Shown piece by piece: positions 24,310-33,427 of a stretch of DNA of 33,591 nt. Location of the stretch: contig JAQXBT010000052.1 of assembly GCA_029252265.1 (NCBI GenBank), positions 1-33,591 of the forward strand, given 5' to 3'. Under the pieces are notes generated by a model, which worked only from the letters and a program-made list of their open reading frames with translations, had not been told where the DNA came from and did no database searches. This DNA is from Flavobacteriaceae bacterium (GTDB taxonomy: Bacteria > Bacteroidota > Bacteroidia > Flavobacteriales > Flavobacteriaceae). The position numbers were made by a program, and so were the translations under genes. Position 1 is the stretch's first letter, and the number at the start of each line of letters is the position of its first letter.

Positions 24310-25255
24310 AAGCTCTTTTAAAGCACTTCCAATATTTAGAAGTGGATTTATATCAACCGTGTATTCTGGTCTTTTACGCCGTTTAAAAATTAAACAGATT
24401 AGAGAACGCATCACCCTGAGAGATAATGATTTTATTGATCTGGATTGGAGCTATAGTCCCACGCCATCAAAGTCTGTAATTATATTGTTTCATGGATTGG
24501 AAGGTCATGGTCAACGCCCCTATATCACGGGAGCTGCGTTGCACTTTAATAAAAATAATAGTGATGCTATTTGTGTAAATTTCCGATGTTGTAGTGGTGA
24601 GTTAAATCGATTTTACTCTTCCTATCACTCTGGGAAAACAGACGATTTAGAGGATATCATTAAACATGTCGTTTCACTTAATAAATACGACTCAATTTTT
24701 CTTAAAGGCATTAGTCTCGGAGGAAATATTGTTTTAAAATATTTGGGAGATGGATCAATTGTTCCCCAACAAGTGAAGGCCGCCATGGCGGTGTCTGTAC
24801 CTTGTGATTTATCCGGATCGGCAAAAAAATTACACAAATTTAAAAACCTTCCATACCATATCAATTTCAAATGGGGCTTGGTCCAACGATTAAAATTAAA
24901 GCAAAAAAAATTCCCTCAATCAATTTCTAAATCTCAAATTCGAGCGATTCGAACTCTTAATGATTTTGATGAAGTGTACACCTCTAGAGCACACGGCTTT
25001 GAAAATGCTCAGGATTATTATAAAAAATGCAGCAGTCTTCAGTTTTTAAAAACGATTCAAACGCCAGTATTAATTCTAAATGCTTTAAATGATTCCTTTT
25101 TGTCCGAAGCGTGTTACCCATATAAAGATGTTGATGCAAATCCGATGCTACATTTAGAAACACCCGATCGTGGTGGTCATGTTGGGTTTATCACTCGAAA
25201 AGGCTATTATTACAATGAAACTCGCGCGCTTGAGTTTTTCTTAGAATGTAAGTAA
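24296..25255 (+). CDS. YheT-type alpha/beta hydrolase
   Basis: A 319-residue alpha/beta hydrolase of the YheT/YbgG-like group, found widely but without a firm substrate. IILFHGLEGHGQRPYITGAA holds the HG oxyanion motif and VNFRCCSGELNRFYSSYHSG is the family's typical N-F-R-G-C-S-G-E-x-N segment, here with Cys in place of Gly. GISLGGN (G-x-S-x-G) carries the nucleophile Ser. Candidate Asp and His of the triad are in ILNALNDSFLS and DRGGHVGF near the C-terminus. It overlaps tilS by 14 nt, so it is in the same transcript (pabB-tilS-yheT type). Its tail overlaps the convergent maf gene by 15 nt. Confidence 0.87.
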   Translation: MPIVKSSFKALPIFRSGFISTVYSGLLRRLKIKQIRERITLRDNDFIDLDWSYSPTPSKSVIILFHGLEGHGQRPYITGAALHFNKNNSDAICVNFRCCSGELNRFYSSYHSGKTDDLEDIIKHVVSLNKYDSIFLKGISLGGNIVLKYLGDGSIVPQQVKAAMAVSVPCDLSGSAKKLHKFKNLPYHINFKWGLVQRLKLKQKKFPQSISKSQIRAIRTLNDFDEVYTSRAHGFENAQDYYKKCSSLQFLKTIQTPVLILNALNDSFLSEACYPYKDVDANPMLHLETPDRGGHVGFITRKGYYYNETRALEFFLECK

Positions 25256-25822
25256 GGTGTTGTAGATTTTGTCCATAGGAAAGCCCATCACATTAAAGTA
25301 AGAACCTTCAATTTTAGTGACTCCAACTTGTCCAATCCAATCTTGAATCCCATATGCACCGGCTTTATCCAAAACCGTATAATTGTTGATATAATACCAT
25401 AGTTCCGCATCTGTGAGCGATTTGAACGTTACTTTGGTAATGGAATTTATTGTTTTTTGACTGTCAACCGATTTAAAACATACCGATGTAATCACTTCAT
25501 GTGTATGTCCACTCAAGCTTTTTAGCATTTGAAAGGCCTCCTTTGTATCGGCAGGTTTACCGAGTGCTTTGTTGTCAAACCAAACAATGGTATCGCTCGT
25601 AATGAGGATGTCATTTGGTTTTAATTCTTCTACAAAAGGCATGGATTTGAGTTGCGCCAAATAATCTGAAATTTCAAAATGCCGAAGTCTATCAGGGTAT
25701 TCTTCTTTTACAGGCTTGATTCGGATCTCAAACTCCAGTCCAAGCCCTTTAATTAGCTCCTGTCGTCGTGGAGAAGAAGAGGCTAAAATGATGTGTTTCG
25801 ATTTGAGACGTTCAGTGAGCAT
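25241..25822 (-). CDS. maf: Maf-family nucleotide pyrophosphatase
   Basis: Hydrolyses non-canonical or pyrimidine nucleoside triphosphates to monophosphates, guarding the nucleotide pool (Maf/YhdE family). The 193 residues start MLTERLKSKHIILASSSPRRQ, where ASSSPRR is the conserved S-x-S-P-R-R phosphate site. ITSDTIVWFDNKALGKP provides the metal-binding D-T and the G-K-P turn, and YINNYTVLDKAGAYGIQDWI holds the conserved K-A-G-A-Y-G-I-Q motif. Two in-frame ATGs further upstream (25849, 25840) overlap the preceding phosphatase gene; the ATG at 25822 is chosen because family members begin just before ILAS. Third gene of the minus-strand DUF2520 > KdsC-like > maf operon. Confidence 0.9.
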   Translation of the reverse strand: MLTERLKSKHIILASSSPRRQELIKGLGLEFEIRIKPVKEEYPDRLRHFEISDYLAQLKSMPFVEELKPNDILITSDTIVWFDNKALGKPADTKEAFQMLKSLSGHTHEVITSVCFKSVDSQKTINSITKVTFKSLTDAELWYYINNYTVLDKAGAYGIQDWIGQVGVTKIEGSYFNVMGFPMDKIYNTLLTF

Positions 25823-25832
25823 AAATTCTATA

Positions 25833-26363
25833 TTAATCATATTGCGCATCGAATGCTTTCATCCAATGGCCTTGTACTTTTAAAACTTGTTCTAAAATAT
25901 CACGCACGGCTCCTTGCCCTCCTTTTTTGTGTGAGACGTATTTTGAGACTGCTTTAACTTCTGGAACAGCGTCTAATGGGCAAGTAGGAAGTCCAACCAA
26001 TTTCATAGGCGGAATGTCCGGAATATCGTCCCCCATATAAATCACGTTTTCTGGGTTCAATTGGTGTGTTTCAAATAGGTTATTGAGTTGTACAACTTTA
26101 TCATGTGCGCCCAAATAAATTTCTTTAACCCCCAAACCTTCAAGTCGCTTTCGAACGCCTTCATTTTTTCCACCAGAAATAATACAAATTAACAAACCGG
26201 CATCTACCGCTGTTTTTAGAGCATAGCCGTCTCTTGTACTCATCTTACGAAGCATTTCTCCGTCACTGGTCACTAAGACAGAACTATCGGTTAGGACCCC
26301 ATCGACATCAAAAATTAATGTCGTCACGTCCTTAAGGTATTCTTTATAATTTTTTGTATCCAT
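25833..26363 (-). CDS. KdsC-like HAD phosphatase (3-deoxy-D-manno-octulosonate 8-phosphate phosphatase family)
   Basis: A 176-residue HAD subfamily IIIC protein of the length of KdsC, which removes phosphate from KDO 8-phosphate in lipopolysaccharide core synthesis. LIFDVDGVLTDSSV (about 16-29) is HAD motif I with the nucleophile Asp and D-x-D. DGYALKTAVDAGLLICIISGG holds motif II Ser, and GAHDKVVQL carries the motif III Lys. YMGDDIPDIPPM is motif IV with the paired Asp residues. The VSHKKGGQGAVRDILEQVL tail is the KdsC-type G-G-x-G-A-V-R-E segment near the active site, which makes this more than a generic HAD. It overlaps the upstream dehydrogenase gene by 20 nt, pointing to translational coupling. 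Confidence 0.88.
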   Translation of the reverse strand: MDTKNYKEYLKDVTTLIFDVDGVLTDSSVLVTSDGEMLRKMSTRDGYALKTAVDAGLLICIISGGKNEGVRKRLEGLGVKEIYLGAHDKVVQLNNLFETHQLNPENVIYMGDDIPDIPPMKLVGLPTCPLDAVPEVKAVSKYVSHKKGGQGAVRDILEQVLKVQGHWMKAFDAQYD

Positions 26364-27114
26364 GGGTGTTTTTTATTGAATTTGTAAGTTGATCATACAG
26401 CGATTGATAATCTGGATGACTTTCTAAGGTTCTTAGGTGGTGATTGATCGTTACTTGGTCATTGCGTTTTGCAGGGCCCGTTTGCGCATTGTAAGGCGAT
26501 GTATGTTGAATTTTTTTTGCAGTTTCTAATATCAGAGGTTTTAAAACATCAAAACTAATCGCTTTAAAATCAGTTAATTCATGAGCGATGCGATACAACT
26601 GATTGGTGAAGTTATTGACAAATACAGCCGATAAATGCAGCGCTTGCCGTTGTTCGGTATTGATCATGTAAAACGGACTTCCCATTGAAGTTGCCAAGGT
26701 TTTAAGAAGTTTTGTATCTTCTTTTTCCATCGTTTCTATGCAAAATGGGACTTCTGAAAAATCCAATTCTGAGTTCGCCGAAAATGTTTGAAGTGGATAA
26801 AAGACTCCTCGGCGGTGTTTCATATCCAAAAGTTTTAGAGCCACACTTCCCGAGGTATGCACCACCAAACGATTTTCAAAAGGAAGTTGTTTTGACAGCT
26901 CTGAAACAGCTTTGTCACTGACGGCGATCATATACACATCCGCCATTTTCAAATCCTTTACATCATGGCATAACTCTATGGATTTCACGGGCCATTGGAT
27001 CGCTTTAGGATCGCGAAAATACCATTGAACCAAGTTTAAGTTTTTGGCAGATTGAACCGCCTTCACTAAATGAGTTCCTACATTTCCAGCTCCTAAAATT
27101 ACCACTGATATCAT
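26344..27114 (-). CDS. DUF2520 / Rossmann-fold NAD(P)-dependent oxidoreductase-like protein
   Basis: A 256-residue protein with an N-terminal Rossmann fold and a C-terminal DUF2520 helical domain. It starts MISVVILGAGNVGTHLVKAV, where GAGNVG is the dinucleotide-binding G-x-G-x-x-G. MIAVSDKAVSELSKQLP follows the usual fourth strand, VVHTSGSVALKLL is the next core strand, and RGVFYPLQTFSANSELDF is the substrate-side loop characteristic of the DUF2520 group (F-x-P-L-Q-T-F). The C-terminal helices include HLSAVFVNNFTNQLYRIAHEL. These proteins resemble ketopantoate or proline-precursor reductases, but their substrate is not known. It is the first gene of the operon with KdsC-like phosphatase and maf. 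Confidence 0.87.
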   Translation of the reverse strand: MISVVILGAGNVGTHLVKAVQSAKNLNLVQWYFRDPKAIQWPVKSIELCHDVKDLKMADVYMIAVSDKAVSELSKQLPFENRLVVHTSGSVALKLLDMKHRRGVFYPLQTFSANSELDFSEVPFCIETMEKEDTKLLKTLATSMGSPFYMINTEQRQALHLSAVFVNNFTNQLYRIAHELTDFKAISFDVLKPLILETAKKIQHTSPYNAQTGPAKRNDQVTINHHLRTLESHPDYQSLYDQLTNSIKNTHGYKKL

Positions 27115-27231
27115 TCAGCTAAAATAAACAAGTAATCGGTCATTTGAAAGTTTAAAGAAACCAATACATTTAATTTGTTTAAATTACTGTTAAAACCGAT
27201 TCACATAAATGACTTTTTCTATTAAAATAGG

Positions 27232-27239
27232 TACATTTG
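27232..27239 (+). promoter_or_regulatory. -7 promoter element of the ResB-CcsA gene
   Basis: TACATTTG matches TAnnTTTG, 28 nt before the ATG at 27268. No clear TTTG at -33 spacing is visible. Confidence 0.5.
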
Positions 27240-27267
27240 CAGTTCAATAAAATGTGTGTATTTTAAG

Positions 27268-30200
27268 ATGATCAAAAAACTATCTAACCTTCTTTTTTCT
27301 ACCCGTTTAACAGGGATGCTTTTCATCCTATTTGCCATTGCTATGGCGGTTGGAACATTTATGGATCAGGGACAAAGTACCTCACCAACGCCTTATTCCC
27401 GAACACTTATTTATAATGCATGGTGGTTTGAAGCCATTATGTGTGTGTTTATTGTCAATTTTGCGGGAAATATTTTTAAATATCGATTATTGAGAAAAGA
27501 AAAATGGGCTACTTTAACCCTCCACTTATCATTTATTTTCATTCTCTTAGGCGCTTTTATTACACGGTATCACGGATTTGAAGGTATGATGTCCATACGA
27601 GAAGGTGCGACCGAAAACACATTTTTATCTCAAAAAACATATTTAACCACTTATATTGATGGTGATTTTGAAATTAATGGTCAATTACAACGGCGTGTTC
27701 ACGAAGATGAAGTCGATTTTTCGCCCCGACTATTAAATACTTATGAACTAAAAACGGCTTACAACACCACGCCAATTTTAATTGAATTGGTTAATTTTAT
27801 TGCTGGTGCTGAGGAAGATATCATTCCAACTGACGACGGCGACTACTATTTAAAAATTGTGGAAGCTAGTGATGGCGCACCGCACAACCATTTCCTGAAA
27901 TTAGGACAAGTGAGTAGTATACATAATGTGTTGTATGCACTCAACAAACCAACAGATGGTGCCATTAATATTACATATTCAGAGGACAACTTAACAATTC
28001 AGTCGCCTTATGAAGGCGAATATATGACCATGGCCACTGGGTTTCAAGGTCAATTGGTCAAAGATAGCATTCAACCTTTAGCGCTTCGATCGCGGTATAT
28101 CATCGGAAACCAAGCGATCGTATTTCCAAAACCGGTGGTTAAAGGGGCTTTTGATATCGTCAAAAAATCGGAGCTTCTTAAAGGAGATGAAGATGGGATT
28201 GCGTTAAAAATTACAGCGAATGGTTCTACTAAAACTATTAAGTTGCTAGGAGGGAAGGGCTCAAATAATCCATTTAAAGATATTGAAGTCGGAGGATTAG
28301 AGTTTAATTTTAAATACGGTTCTAAACTTTTGGAACTTCCTTTTGACATTAAATTAAACGATTTTATTGCGGAACGCTTTCCTGGTACCGAAAAAAGTTA
28401 TGCATCTTTTGAAAGTAAAGTGACAGTTGTGGACCCTTTAGAAGAAGATTTTGATTTCCATATTTATATGAATAATATTCTCAATCATCAAGGTTATAAG
28501 TTTTTCCAGTCGTCATTTGATCCCGATGAAAAAGGGACTGTTTTATCTGTAAACCATGATTACTGGGGCACCTGGTTTACTTACTTAGGGTACTATTTAT
28601 TATATTTTGGTTTGATGGCAATCTTATTATCCAAACATGCACGCATGGAATCCTTACGTCGTCAGCTTGATAAAATCAAGAAAAAGAAATCACAATTAGC
28701 GATGATCGTTTTGTTTCTCGTCTCTATGAGTGGGTTTGCTCAAACATCACATGGGTCGGATCATGTTAATTTACGACCTACACAAACGCAGTTAGATTCT
28801 ATTTTAAAACTAAACATCACGCCCGTTAATGAGGCCGATCGATTTGGGCATTTGGTCATTCAGGATACAGATGGACGGATGAAACCCATAAATACCTATG
28901 CGTCTGAACTCCTTCGAAAACTGAGCAAAAAAGACGTGTATCAAACCTTTGATGCCAATCAAGTGTTCTTGTCCATGCAAGAAAGCCCACAACTTTGGTA
29001 CAACGTCCCAATTATCTACTTGAAGGCTAAAAAAGCAGATACGATTCGGACGATTCTAGGTTTAGAAAAATCGGCAAAATATGCAGCCTTAGTCGATTTT
29101 TTAGATCCCAACTTGGATTATAAATTAGGACCTTACTTGACAGATGCTTACAGTGCGTCAGTGCCCACAGCCATTCAAAATATATTTAAAGAAACAGACC
29201 AACGCGTTAGTTTGTTATTCAATACTTTGGAAGGAAGTGCGTTGCGCTTATTCCCCATTCCAGAGGATGAAAATAATACATGGGTCTCTTCCAAAGATTA
29301 TAGAGAAGGGGCGTATCAATTACAAGACTCCCTCTATGGAAACTTTATCAACACGGGGTTTATAGCCTATATGGCAACCTTGCAAAATGACAAAGTTTTA
29401 AATACAGATTTTTCAAAAAGTCATCAATTATTAGACGCCATCAAATCAACACAGATTAAATATGGTGGCGCTACGATGCTTAGTGAGGATAAAATTGCCA
29501 CCGAAATCATCTATAACCGTTATGATATTTTCAAAAAACTATTTGAATATTATATGTACGCAAGTAGTTTGATGTTCCTGTTATTGATCGTTCAGATTTT
29601 TAAAGACCGCAGTAAAATCCTCCACTATTCGGTTCAAAATTTTAAATATTTAATTTGGATTTGTTTCGGATTACATACTGCAGGTTTGATTGCACGGTGG
29701 TATATTTCGGGCCATGCCCCTTGGAGTGATGCCTATGAATCGATGATTTATGTAGCTTGGGCCACCATGTCTTTTGGAGTCATGTTAGGAAAGAAAAGCG
29801 ATTTAACTTTTGCTTCTACAGCCTTTGTCACTGCTATGATACTAATGATCGCTCATTGGAATTGGATGGACCCTTCGATCGGAAACCTTCAGCCCGTTTT
29901 AAATAGTTATTGGTTAATGATTCACGTCGCTATTATAGTGGGAAGTTACGGACCGTTAACTCTAGGAATGATTTTAGGACTTATTACATTGTTGTTGATG
30001 ATATTAACCAATGCCAAGAATAAGGAAAAGATGGCTCTAAATATTAAAGAGCTTACGATTATTAACGAAATGGCGTTGACCGTTGGTTTGGTCATGTTAA
30101 CGATCGGGAATTTCTTAGGCGGTATGTGGGCCAATGAAAGTTGGGGACGCTATTGGGGTTGGGATCCTAAAGAAACATGGGCTTTAATCAGTATTATGAT

Positions 30201-30453
30201 ATATGCCTTTGTGATTCACATGCGTTTGATTCCTGGCTTGCGAAGTCGATTTGGATTTAGTGTGGCTTCTGTGCTCGCTTATGGAAGCATTATGATGACC
30301 TATTTTGGGGTGAATTTTTATCTTGCTGGATTACATTCATATGCCAAAGACGATCAAGAAATAAGCATTACTTACATTGTTGGTTCGTTACTAGTCATCA
30401 CAATTCTTGCCGTGTTTGCATATCGAAAACACTTAAAATATTTCAAGAAATAA
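27268..30453 (+). CDS. ccsA: Cytochrome c biogenesis fusion protein (ResB + CcsA)
   Basis: System II cytochrome c synthase, which attaches heme to apocytochromes c on the periplasmic side. The 1061 residues combine ResB (Ccs1) and CcsA (CcsB-like) parts. The ResB-like N-terminus starts MIKKLSNLLFSTRLTGMLFI with membrane segments at about 14-32, 50-68 and 78-97, then a large periplasmic region to about 445 and helices to about 465. A segment KSQLAMIVLFLVSMSGFAQ (about 474-492) resembles an internal signal or anchor. The CcsA part follows from about 760, with SGHAPWSDAYESM (heme-ligand His region) and WGRYWGWDPKETW (about 954-966), the WWD-type heme-handling motif. The start is the ATG at 27268, since the in-frame GTG at 27256 is upstream of nothing recognisable. 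Confidence 0.92.
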   Translation: MIKKLSNLLFSTRLTGMLFILFAIAMAVGTFMDQGQSTSPTPYSRTLIYNAWWFEAIMCVFIVNFAGNIFKYRLLRKEKWATLTLHLSFIFILLGAFITRYHGFEGMMSIREGATENTFLSQKTYLTTYIDGDFEINGQLQRRVHEDEVDFSPRLLNTYELKTAYNTTPILIELVNFIAGAEEDIIPTDDGDYYLKIVEASDGAPHNHFLKLGQVSSIHNVLYALNKPTDGAINITYSEDNLTIQSPYEGEYMTMATGFQGQLVKDSIQPLALRSRYIIGNQAIVFPKPVVKGAFDIVKKSELLKGDEDGIALKITANGSTKTIKLLGGKGSNNPFKDIEVGGLEFNFKYGSKLLELPFDIKLNDFIAERFPGTEKSYASFESKVTVVDPLEEDFDFHIYMNNILNHQGYKFFQSSFDPDEKGTVLSVNHDYWGTWFTYLGYYLLYFGLMAILLSKHARMESLRRQLDKIKKKKSQLAMIVLFLVSMSGFAQTSHGSDHVNLRPTQTQLDSILKLNITPVNEADRFGHLVIQDTDGRMKPINTYASELLRKLSKKDVYQTFDANQVFLSMQESPQLWYNVPIIYLKAKKADTIRTILGLEKSAKYAALVDFLDPNLDYKLGPYLTDAYSASVPTAIQNIFKETDQRVSLLFNTLEGSALRLFPIPEDENNTWVSSKDYREGAYQLQDSLYGNFINTGFIAYMATLQNDKVLNTDFSKSHQLLDAIKSTQIKYGGATMLSEDKIATEIIYNRYDIFKKLFEYYMYASSLMFLLLIVQIFKDRSKILHYSVQNFKYLIWICFGLHTAGLIARWYISGHAPWSDAYESMIYVAWATMSFGVMLGKKSDLTFASTAFVTAMILMIAHWNWMDPSIGNLQPVLNSYWLMIHVAIIVGSYGPLTLGMILGLITLLLMILTNAKNKEKMALNIKELTIINEMALTVGLVMLTIGNFLGGMWANESWGRYWGWDPKETWALISIMIYAFVIHMRLIPGLRSRFGFSVASVLAYGSIMMTYFGVNFYLAGLHSYAKDDQEISITYIVGSLLVITILAVFAYRKHLKYFKK

Positions 30454-30455
30454 AT

Positions 30456-31115
30456 CTAGTCAAAAATAGATTTAACGTTATCGAATCTAATGTCGGAATA
30501 ATCAGAAACTAGCATATCTGCTCTTGAGTAATCTTGGTCTTTTGAATGTTCACTCTTATAAGCAATACAAAATATCCCCGCCTCTTTTGCAGCAATTATT
30601 CCATTGGTAGAATCTTCAATGACAAAACATTCAGAAGGGGAGACCCCAGCAGCTTTGGCAGCATTGATGAATATTTCAGGATGTGGTTTGGAAGCCTTTA
30701 AATCGGCACCACTCAATTTGTCTTTAAAGTAAGTATCAAGATTAAAGCGTTTCATTACATTATTAATCGTAAACATAGAAGCTGAAGAAGCCACTACTAA
30801 AGACAACCCATTGGCATGATAATCTTTAATAAGTGCTTCGACACCTTCAAGGAGTTGAAGGTCTGGATCTTCAAAAAACAACTTGGTAAAATGAGCACGT
30901 TTGCCCTGTTCTAGAACAATCGGTTTATGAACTAAATTAAAGTGTTTACAAAGAAACTCACAAATCCCACGCGTAGACTGTCCCGTGAAACTTCGATACA
31001 GCGGTTCAGAAACATTGATTCCAACATCCTCAAACATCATTTGGTAGGCTTTATGGTGAAGCGGTTCGGTATCCACGATCACCCCATCCATATCAAAAAG
31101 TACTGCTTTTAACAT
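30456..31115 (-). CDS. HAD-superfamily phosphatase (beta-phosphoglucomutase-like)
   Basis: A 219-residue HAD subfamily IA protein of the size of beta-phosphoglucomutase and 2-deoxyglucose-6-phosphatase homologues. MLKAVLFDMDGVIVDTEPLHHKAY (1-24) contains motif I D-x-D-G-V and the cap entry. LVVASSASMFTINNVMKRF has motif II Ser, SGADLKASKPHPEIFINAA has motif III Lys in K-P-x-P, and CFVIEDSTNGIIAAKEAGI is motif IV (E-D-S-x-x-G). All catalytic residues are present, so it is an active phosphatase or mutase, but the sugar-phosphate substrate is not evident. Its stop lies 2 nt from the convergent ccsA stop. Start is the ATG at 31115; a small separate ORF on the same strand upstream (31093-31284) has no support. 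Confidence 0.9.
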   Translation of the reverse strand: MLKAVLFDMDGVIVDTEPLHHKAYQMMFEDVGINVSEPLYRSFTGQSTRGICEFLCKHFNLVHKPIVLEQGKRAHFTKLFFEDPDLQLLEGVEALIKDYHANGLSLVVASSASMFTINNVMKRFNLDTYFKDKLSGADLKASKPHPEIFINAAKAAGVSPSECFVIEDSTNGIIAAKEAGIFCIAYKSEHSKDQDYSRADMLVSDYSDIRFDNVKSIFD

Positions 31116-31222
31116 CGCTATTTTTTTTTACGAAGATAATACATAGAATGGATTTTATTTCAGCATTAAACTGAGAATAAATAACAAATTTTTTATACAT
31201 TCGAATTAAATAAAAACCAATA

Positions 31223-31408
31223 ATGAAATTTGTCAAAAAACTAGGAGTAACCAACATTTTACTGCTTGGGTTATGTGCCATCATAATTTGTGTGTCCGAA
31301 TATTTGTTTATGTCCGGTGACGAGTTACATGGTATTTTTGTAGGGATCTGGGCACCAATGCTTTTAGGTCTAATGATATTCTTTAAACTGTTCCGCCTTG
31401 ACCGCTAA
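31223..31408 (+). CDS. Small two-helix membrane protein
   Basis: A 61-residue protein with two hydrophobic segments: VTNILLLGLCAIIICVSEYLF (about 9-29) and HGIFVGIWAPMLLGLMIFFKL (about 36-56), joined by a short MSGDELH loop, with a basic N-terminus (MKFVKKLG) and a basic end (FRLDR). Codon use and a clean ATG support a real gene. The pattern resembles short unannotated membrane proteins of Bacteroidota; I do not recognise a family. An imperfect -7 (TACATTCG, 31196-31203, one mismatch) lies upstream. It could be an assembly factor or stress peptide, but nothing in the sequence shows it. Confidence 0.6.
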   Translation: MKFVKKLGVTNILLLGLCAIIICVSEYLFMSGDELHGIFVGIWAPMLLGLMIFFKLFRLDR

Positions 31409-31527
31409 TTCGATTGTAATATATTTTTCTGTTTTTGTATCGTTATGTGTAATCATTTGGGCGATTGTTTTAATAAGACAATTTAACAATATCGGTAAGA
31501 ATTAGAGTGATCTTATAAACCAAAACT

Positions 31528-32688
31528 ATGAGTCCTAAAAAACAAGGTTTAAACACCATCTGTACCCATTCAGGGTCTTTAGAAGACAGTGTTTTTAAAG
31601 GGGGGATATCCCCACTTTACATGTCTACTTCCTATAATTTTATGGAGGTTGATACCAAACGGTATCCACGCTATTTTAACACGCCAAACCAAGAGTTTTT
31701 ATCCAAAAAAATTGCAGCTTTAGAACATGCGGAAGCAGCTTTAATTTTTGGATCTGGAATGGCTGCGATTTCTGCGACGCTTTTAACTTTTTTAAAATCG
31801 GGCGATCACGCGGTCATACAAAATGATATTTATGGAGGGACTCGAAATTTTATTGTATCACATTTTAAAAATTATGGGATTCAATATAGTTTTACACGCG
31901 ATTTATCGGCAGAAGCTTTTGAAGAATGTATTCAAGAAAACACCACATTAATTTATATAGAAACACCTTCCAATCCCTTATTAAAATTAGTGGATATATT
32001 TGCGATTGCAAAGCTCGCTAAAAGCCGCCAGATTATTACTGCTGCCGACAATACGTTTGCAACTCCCATCGTTCAAAATCCGATTGATTTAGGAATTGAC
32101 ATCGTTATTCACAGTGCAACCAAATATTTTGGAGGCCATAGTGATATTAGCGCTGGAGCCGTTGCGTCTTCACAAGAAGTGATGGATAAAATTTGGGATT
32201 TAGCCAAAGATTTTGGAGGTAATTTAAGTGATTACACCGTCTGGTTGCTCGAAAGAAGCATGAAGACTTTAGGGATTCGCGTGAAAGCACAACAACGGAA
32301 TGCAAAACGTTTGGCAAAATTTTTAGAAAAAAATAAAGCTGTTAAAGCAGTCCATTACCCCGGACTAAAATCGAGTGAATACCACAGTTTAGCTAAAATA
32401 CAGATGAAAGGCTATGGGGCTATGCTATCGTTTGAACTTAAAGATCCTTGGAAATCCGAAGTATTTTTAAAAGCGCTCAAACTTATCAAACCCTCAATGA
32501 GCTTGGCAGGGGTTGAAAGTACGATGTTATTACCTTCTAAAACTTCTCACGCATTGCTTACAGATTCAGAGCGAATGGAACAAGGGATCTCAGATCAATT
32601 AATTCGTTTTTCTGTCGGCATCGAAACTAAATCAGATTTAATTGAAGATATTCAACAAGCATTAACCGCTTGTCTCATTAAAAAATAA
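31528..32688 (+). CDS. PLP-dependent trans-sulfuration enzyme (cystathionine beta/gamma-lyase family)
   Basis: A 386-residue fold type I PLP enzyme, paralogous to the one at 16128-17330. It starts with the family pattern GLNTICTHSGSLEDS and KGGISPLYMSTSYNF. RYPRYFNTPNQEFL (45-58) includes the PLP phosphate-binding Tyr/Arg pair, and FGSGMAAISATLL (74-86) is the phosphate loop. IETPSNPLLKLVDI (144-157) and DNTFATP (174-180, Asp174) follow, then HSATKYFGGHSDISAG (195-210) with K199 as Schiff-base lysine. SLAGVESTMLLPS and LIRFSVGIE bind the substrate carboxylate. Cystathionine beta-lyase is the best guess from SATKYFGGHSD, but gamma activity is possible. bshB1 follows 4 nt downstream, tying it to thiol metabolism. 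Confidence 0.85.
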   Translation: MSPKKQGLNTICTHSGSLEDSVFKGGISPLYMSTSYNFMEVDTKRYPRYFNTPNQEFLSKKIAALEHAEAALIFGSGMAAISATLLTFLKSGDHAVIQNDIYGGTRNFIVSHFKNYGIQYSFTRDLSAEAFEECIQENTTLIYIETPSNPLLKLVDIFAIAKLAKSRQIITAADNTFATPIVQNPIDLGIDIVIHSATKYFGGHSDISAGAVASSQEVMDKIWDLAKDFGGNLSDYTVWLLERSMKTLGIRVKAQQRNAKRLAKFLEKNKAVKAVHYPGLKSSEYHSLAKIQMKGYGAMLSFELKDPWKSEVFLKALKLIKPSMSLAGVESTMLLPSKTSHALLTDSERMEQGISDQLIRFSVGIETKSDLIEDIQQALTACLIKK

Positions 32689-32692
32689 ACCC

Positions 32693-33415
32693 ATGAAAAT
32701 TGATATCCTTGCTTTTGGTGCGCACCCCGATGATGTAGAATTGAGCTGTGGCGGTACCATTTTTAAAGAAATACAAAACGGAAAAACAGTTGGGATTATA
32801 GATCTTACAAAAGGGGAATTAGGAACTCGTGGTACCCCTGAAACTCGAAAAACAGAAGCTCAAAATGCGGCTAAAATACTTGGCGTTTCATTTCGTGAAA
32901 ACATGAATTTTTCGGATGGTTTTATTGTCAACGATAAAGCACATCAATTAGAAATCATAAAAATAATTAGACAGTATCAACCAGAAATAGTGTTATGTAA
33001 TGCTGTTGATGATCGGCATACCGACCACGGAAAGGCGAGTCAGCTCGTTAGTGATGCCTGTTTTTTGAGTGGATTGGTTAAAATTGAAACTAATTCCGAC
33101 CTTTCAAACATTTCTCAAGCGCCTTGGCGTCCAAAATCCATCTATCATTACATTCAATGGAAAACTCTCGATCCGGATTTTGTCGTTGATATAAGTTTAC
33201 AAATTGACCAGAAAATGGCCGCGGTTTTAGCCTATGCCACTCAATTCTATAATCCTAACAGTCAGGATCCTGAAACTCCGATATCTTCAAAAAACTTTGT
33301 CGATAGTATTCGGTACAGAGCAGCAGATTTAGGACGCTTAACAGGTGTTTCTTATGCTGAAGGTTTTAATGTAGAACGCCTTCCTGCAATTGATTCGTTA
33401 TTTGACCTAAAATAA
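32693..33415 (+). CDS. bshB1: Bacillithiol biosynthesis deacetylase BshB1
   Basis: A zinc-dependent deacetylase (LmbE/PIG-L family) that removes acetyl from N-acetylglucosaminyl-malate in bacillithiol biosynthesis. The 240 residues start MKIDILAFGAHPDDVELSCGG; AHPDD (10-14) supplies His11, Asp13 and Asp14 for metal and catalysis. LTKGELGTRGTPETRKTEA (about 39-57) is the substrate loop highly typical of BshB1, and DDRHTDHGKAS (around residues 105-116) provides the further metal-binding His and the catalytic H-x-D-H element. FYNPNSQDPETPIS (about 183-196) and YAEGF near the C-terminus are also family features. The TRGTPETR loop separates this from mycothiol and GlcNAc-PI deacetylases. It lies 4 nt after a cystathionine-lyase-type gene; no bshA or bshC is in the window. 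Confidence 0.92.
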   Translation: MKIDILAFGAHPDDVELSCGGTIFKEIQNGKTVGIIDLTKGELGTRGTPETRKTEAQNAAKILGVSFRENMNFSDGFIVNDKAHQLEIIKIIRQYQPEIVLCNAVDDRHTDHGKASQLVSDACFLSGLVKIETNSDLSNISQAPWRPKSIYHYIQWKTLDPDFVVDISLQIDQKMAAVLAYATQFYNPNSQDPETPISSKNFVDSIRYRAADLGRLTGVSYAEGFNVERLPAIDSLFDLK

Positions 33416-33427
33416 TATAAAAAAGTG

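Noticed and set aside
27256-27267. GTG start four codons upstream of the chosen ccsA start
   Set aside because: The downstream ATG gives the typical N-terminus of the family; the extra four residues add nothing.
31093-31284. Minus-strand 63-codon ORF between the HAD phosphatase and the small membrane protein
   Set aside because: It overlaps the start of one gene and the promoter and start of another, and has no recognisable features.
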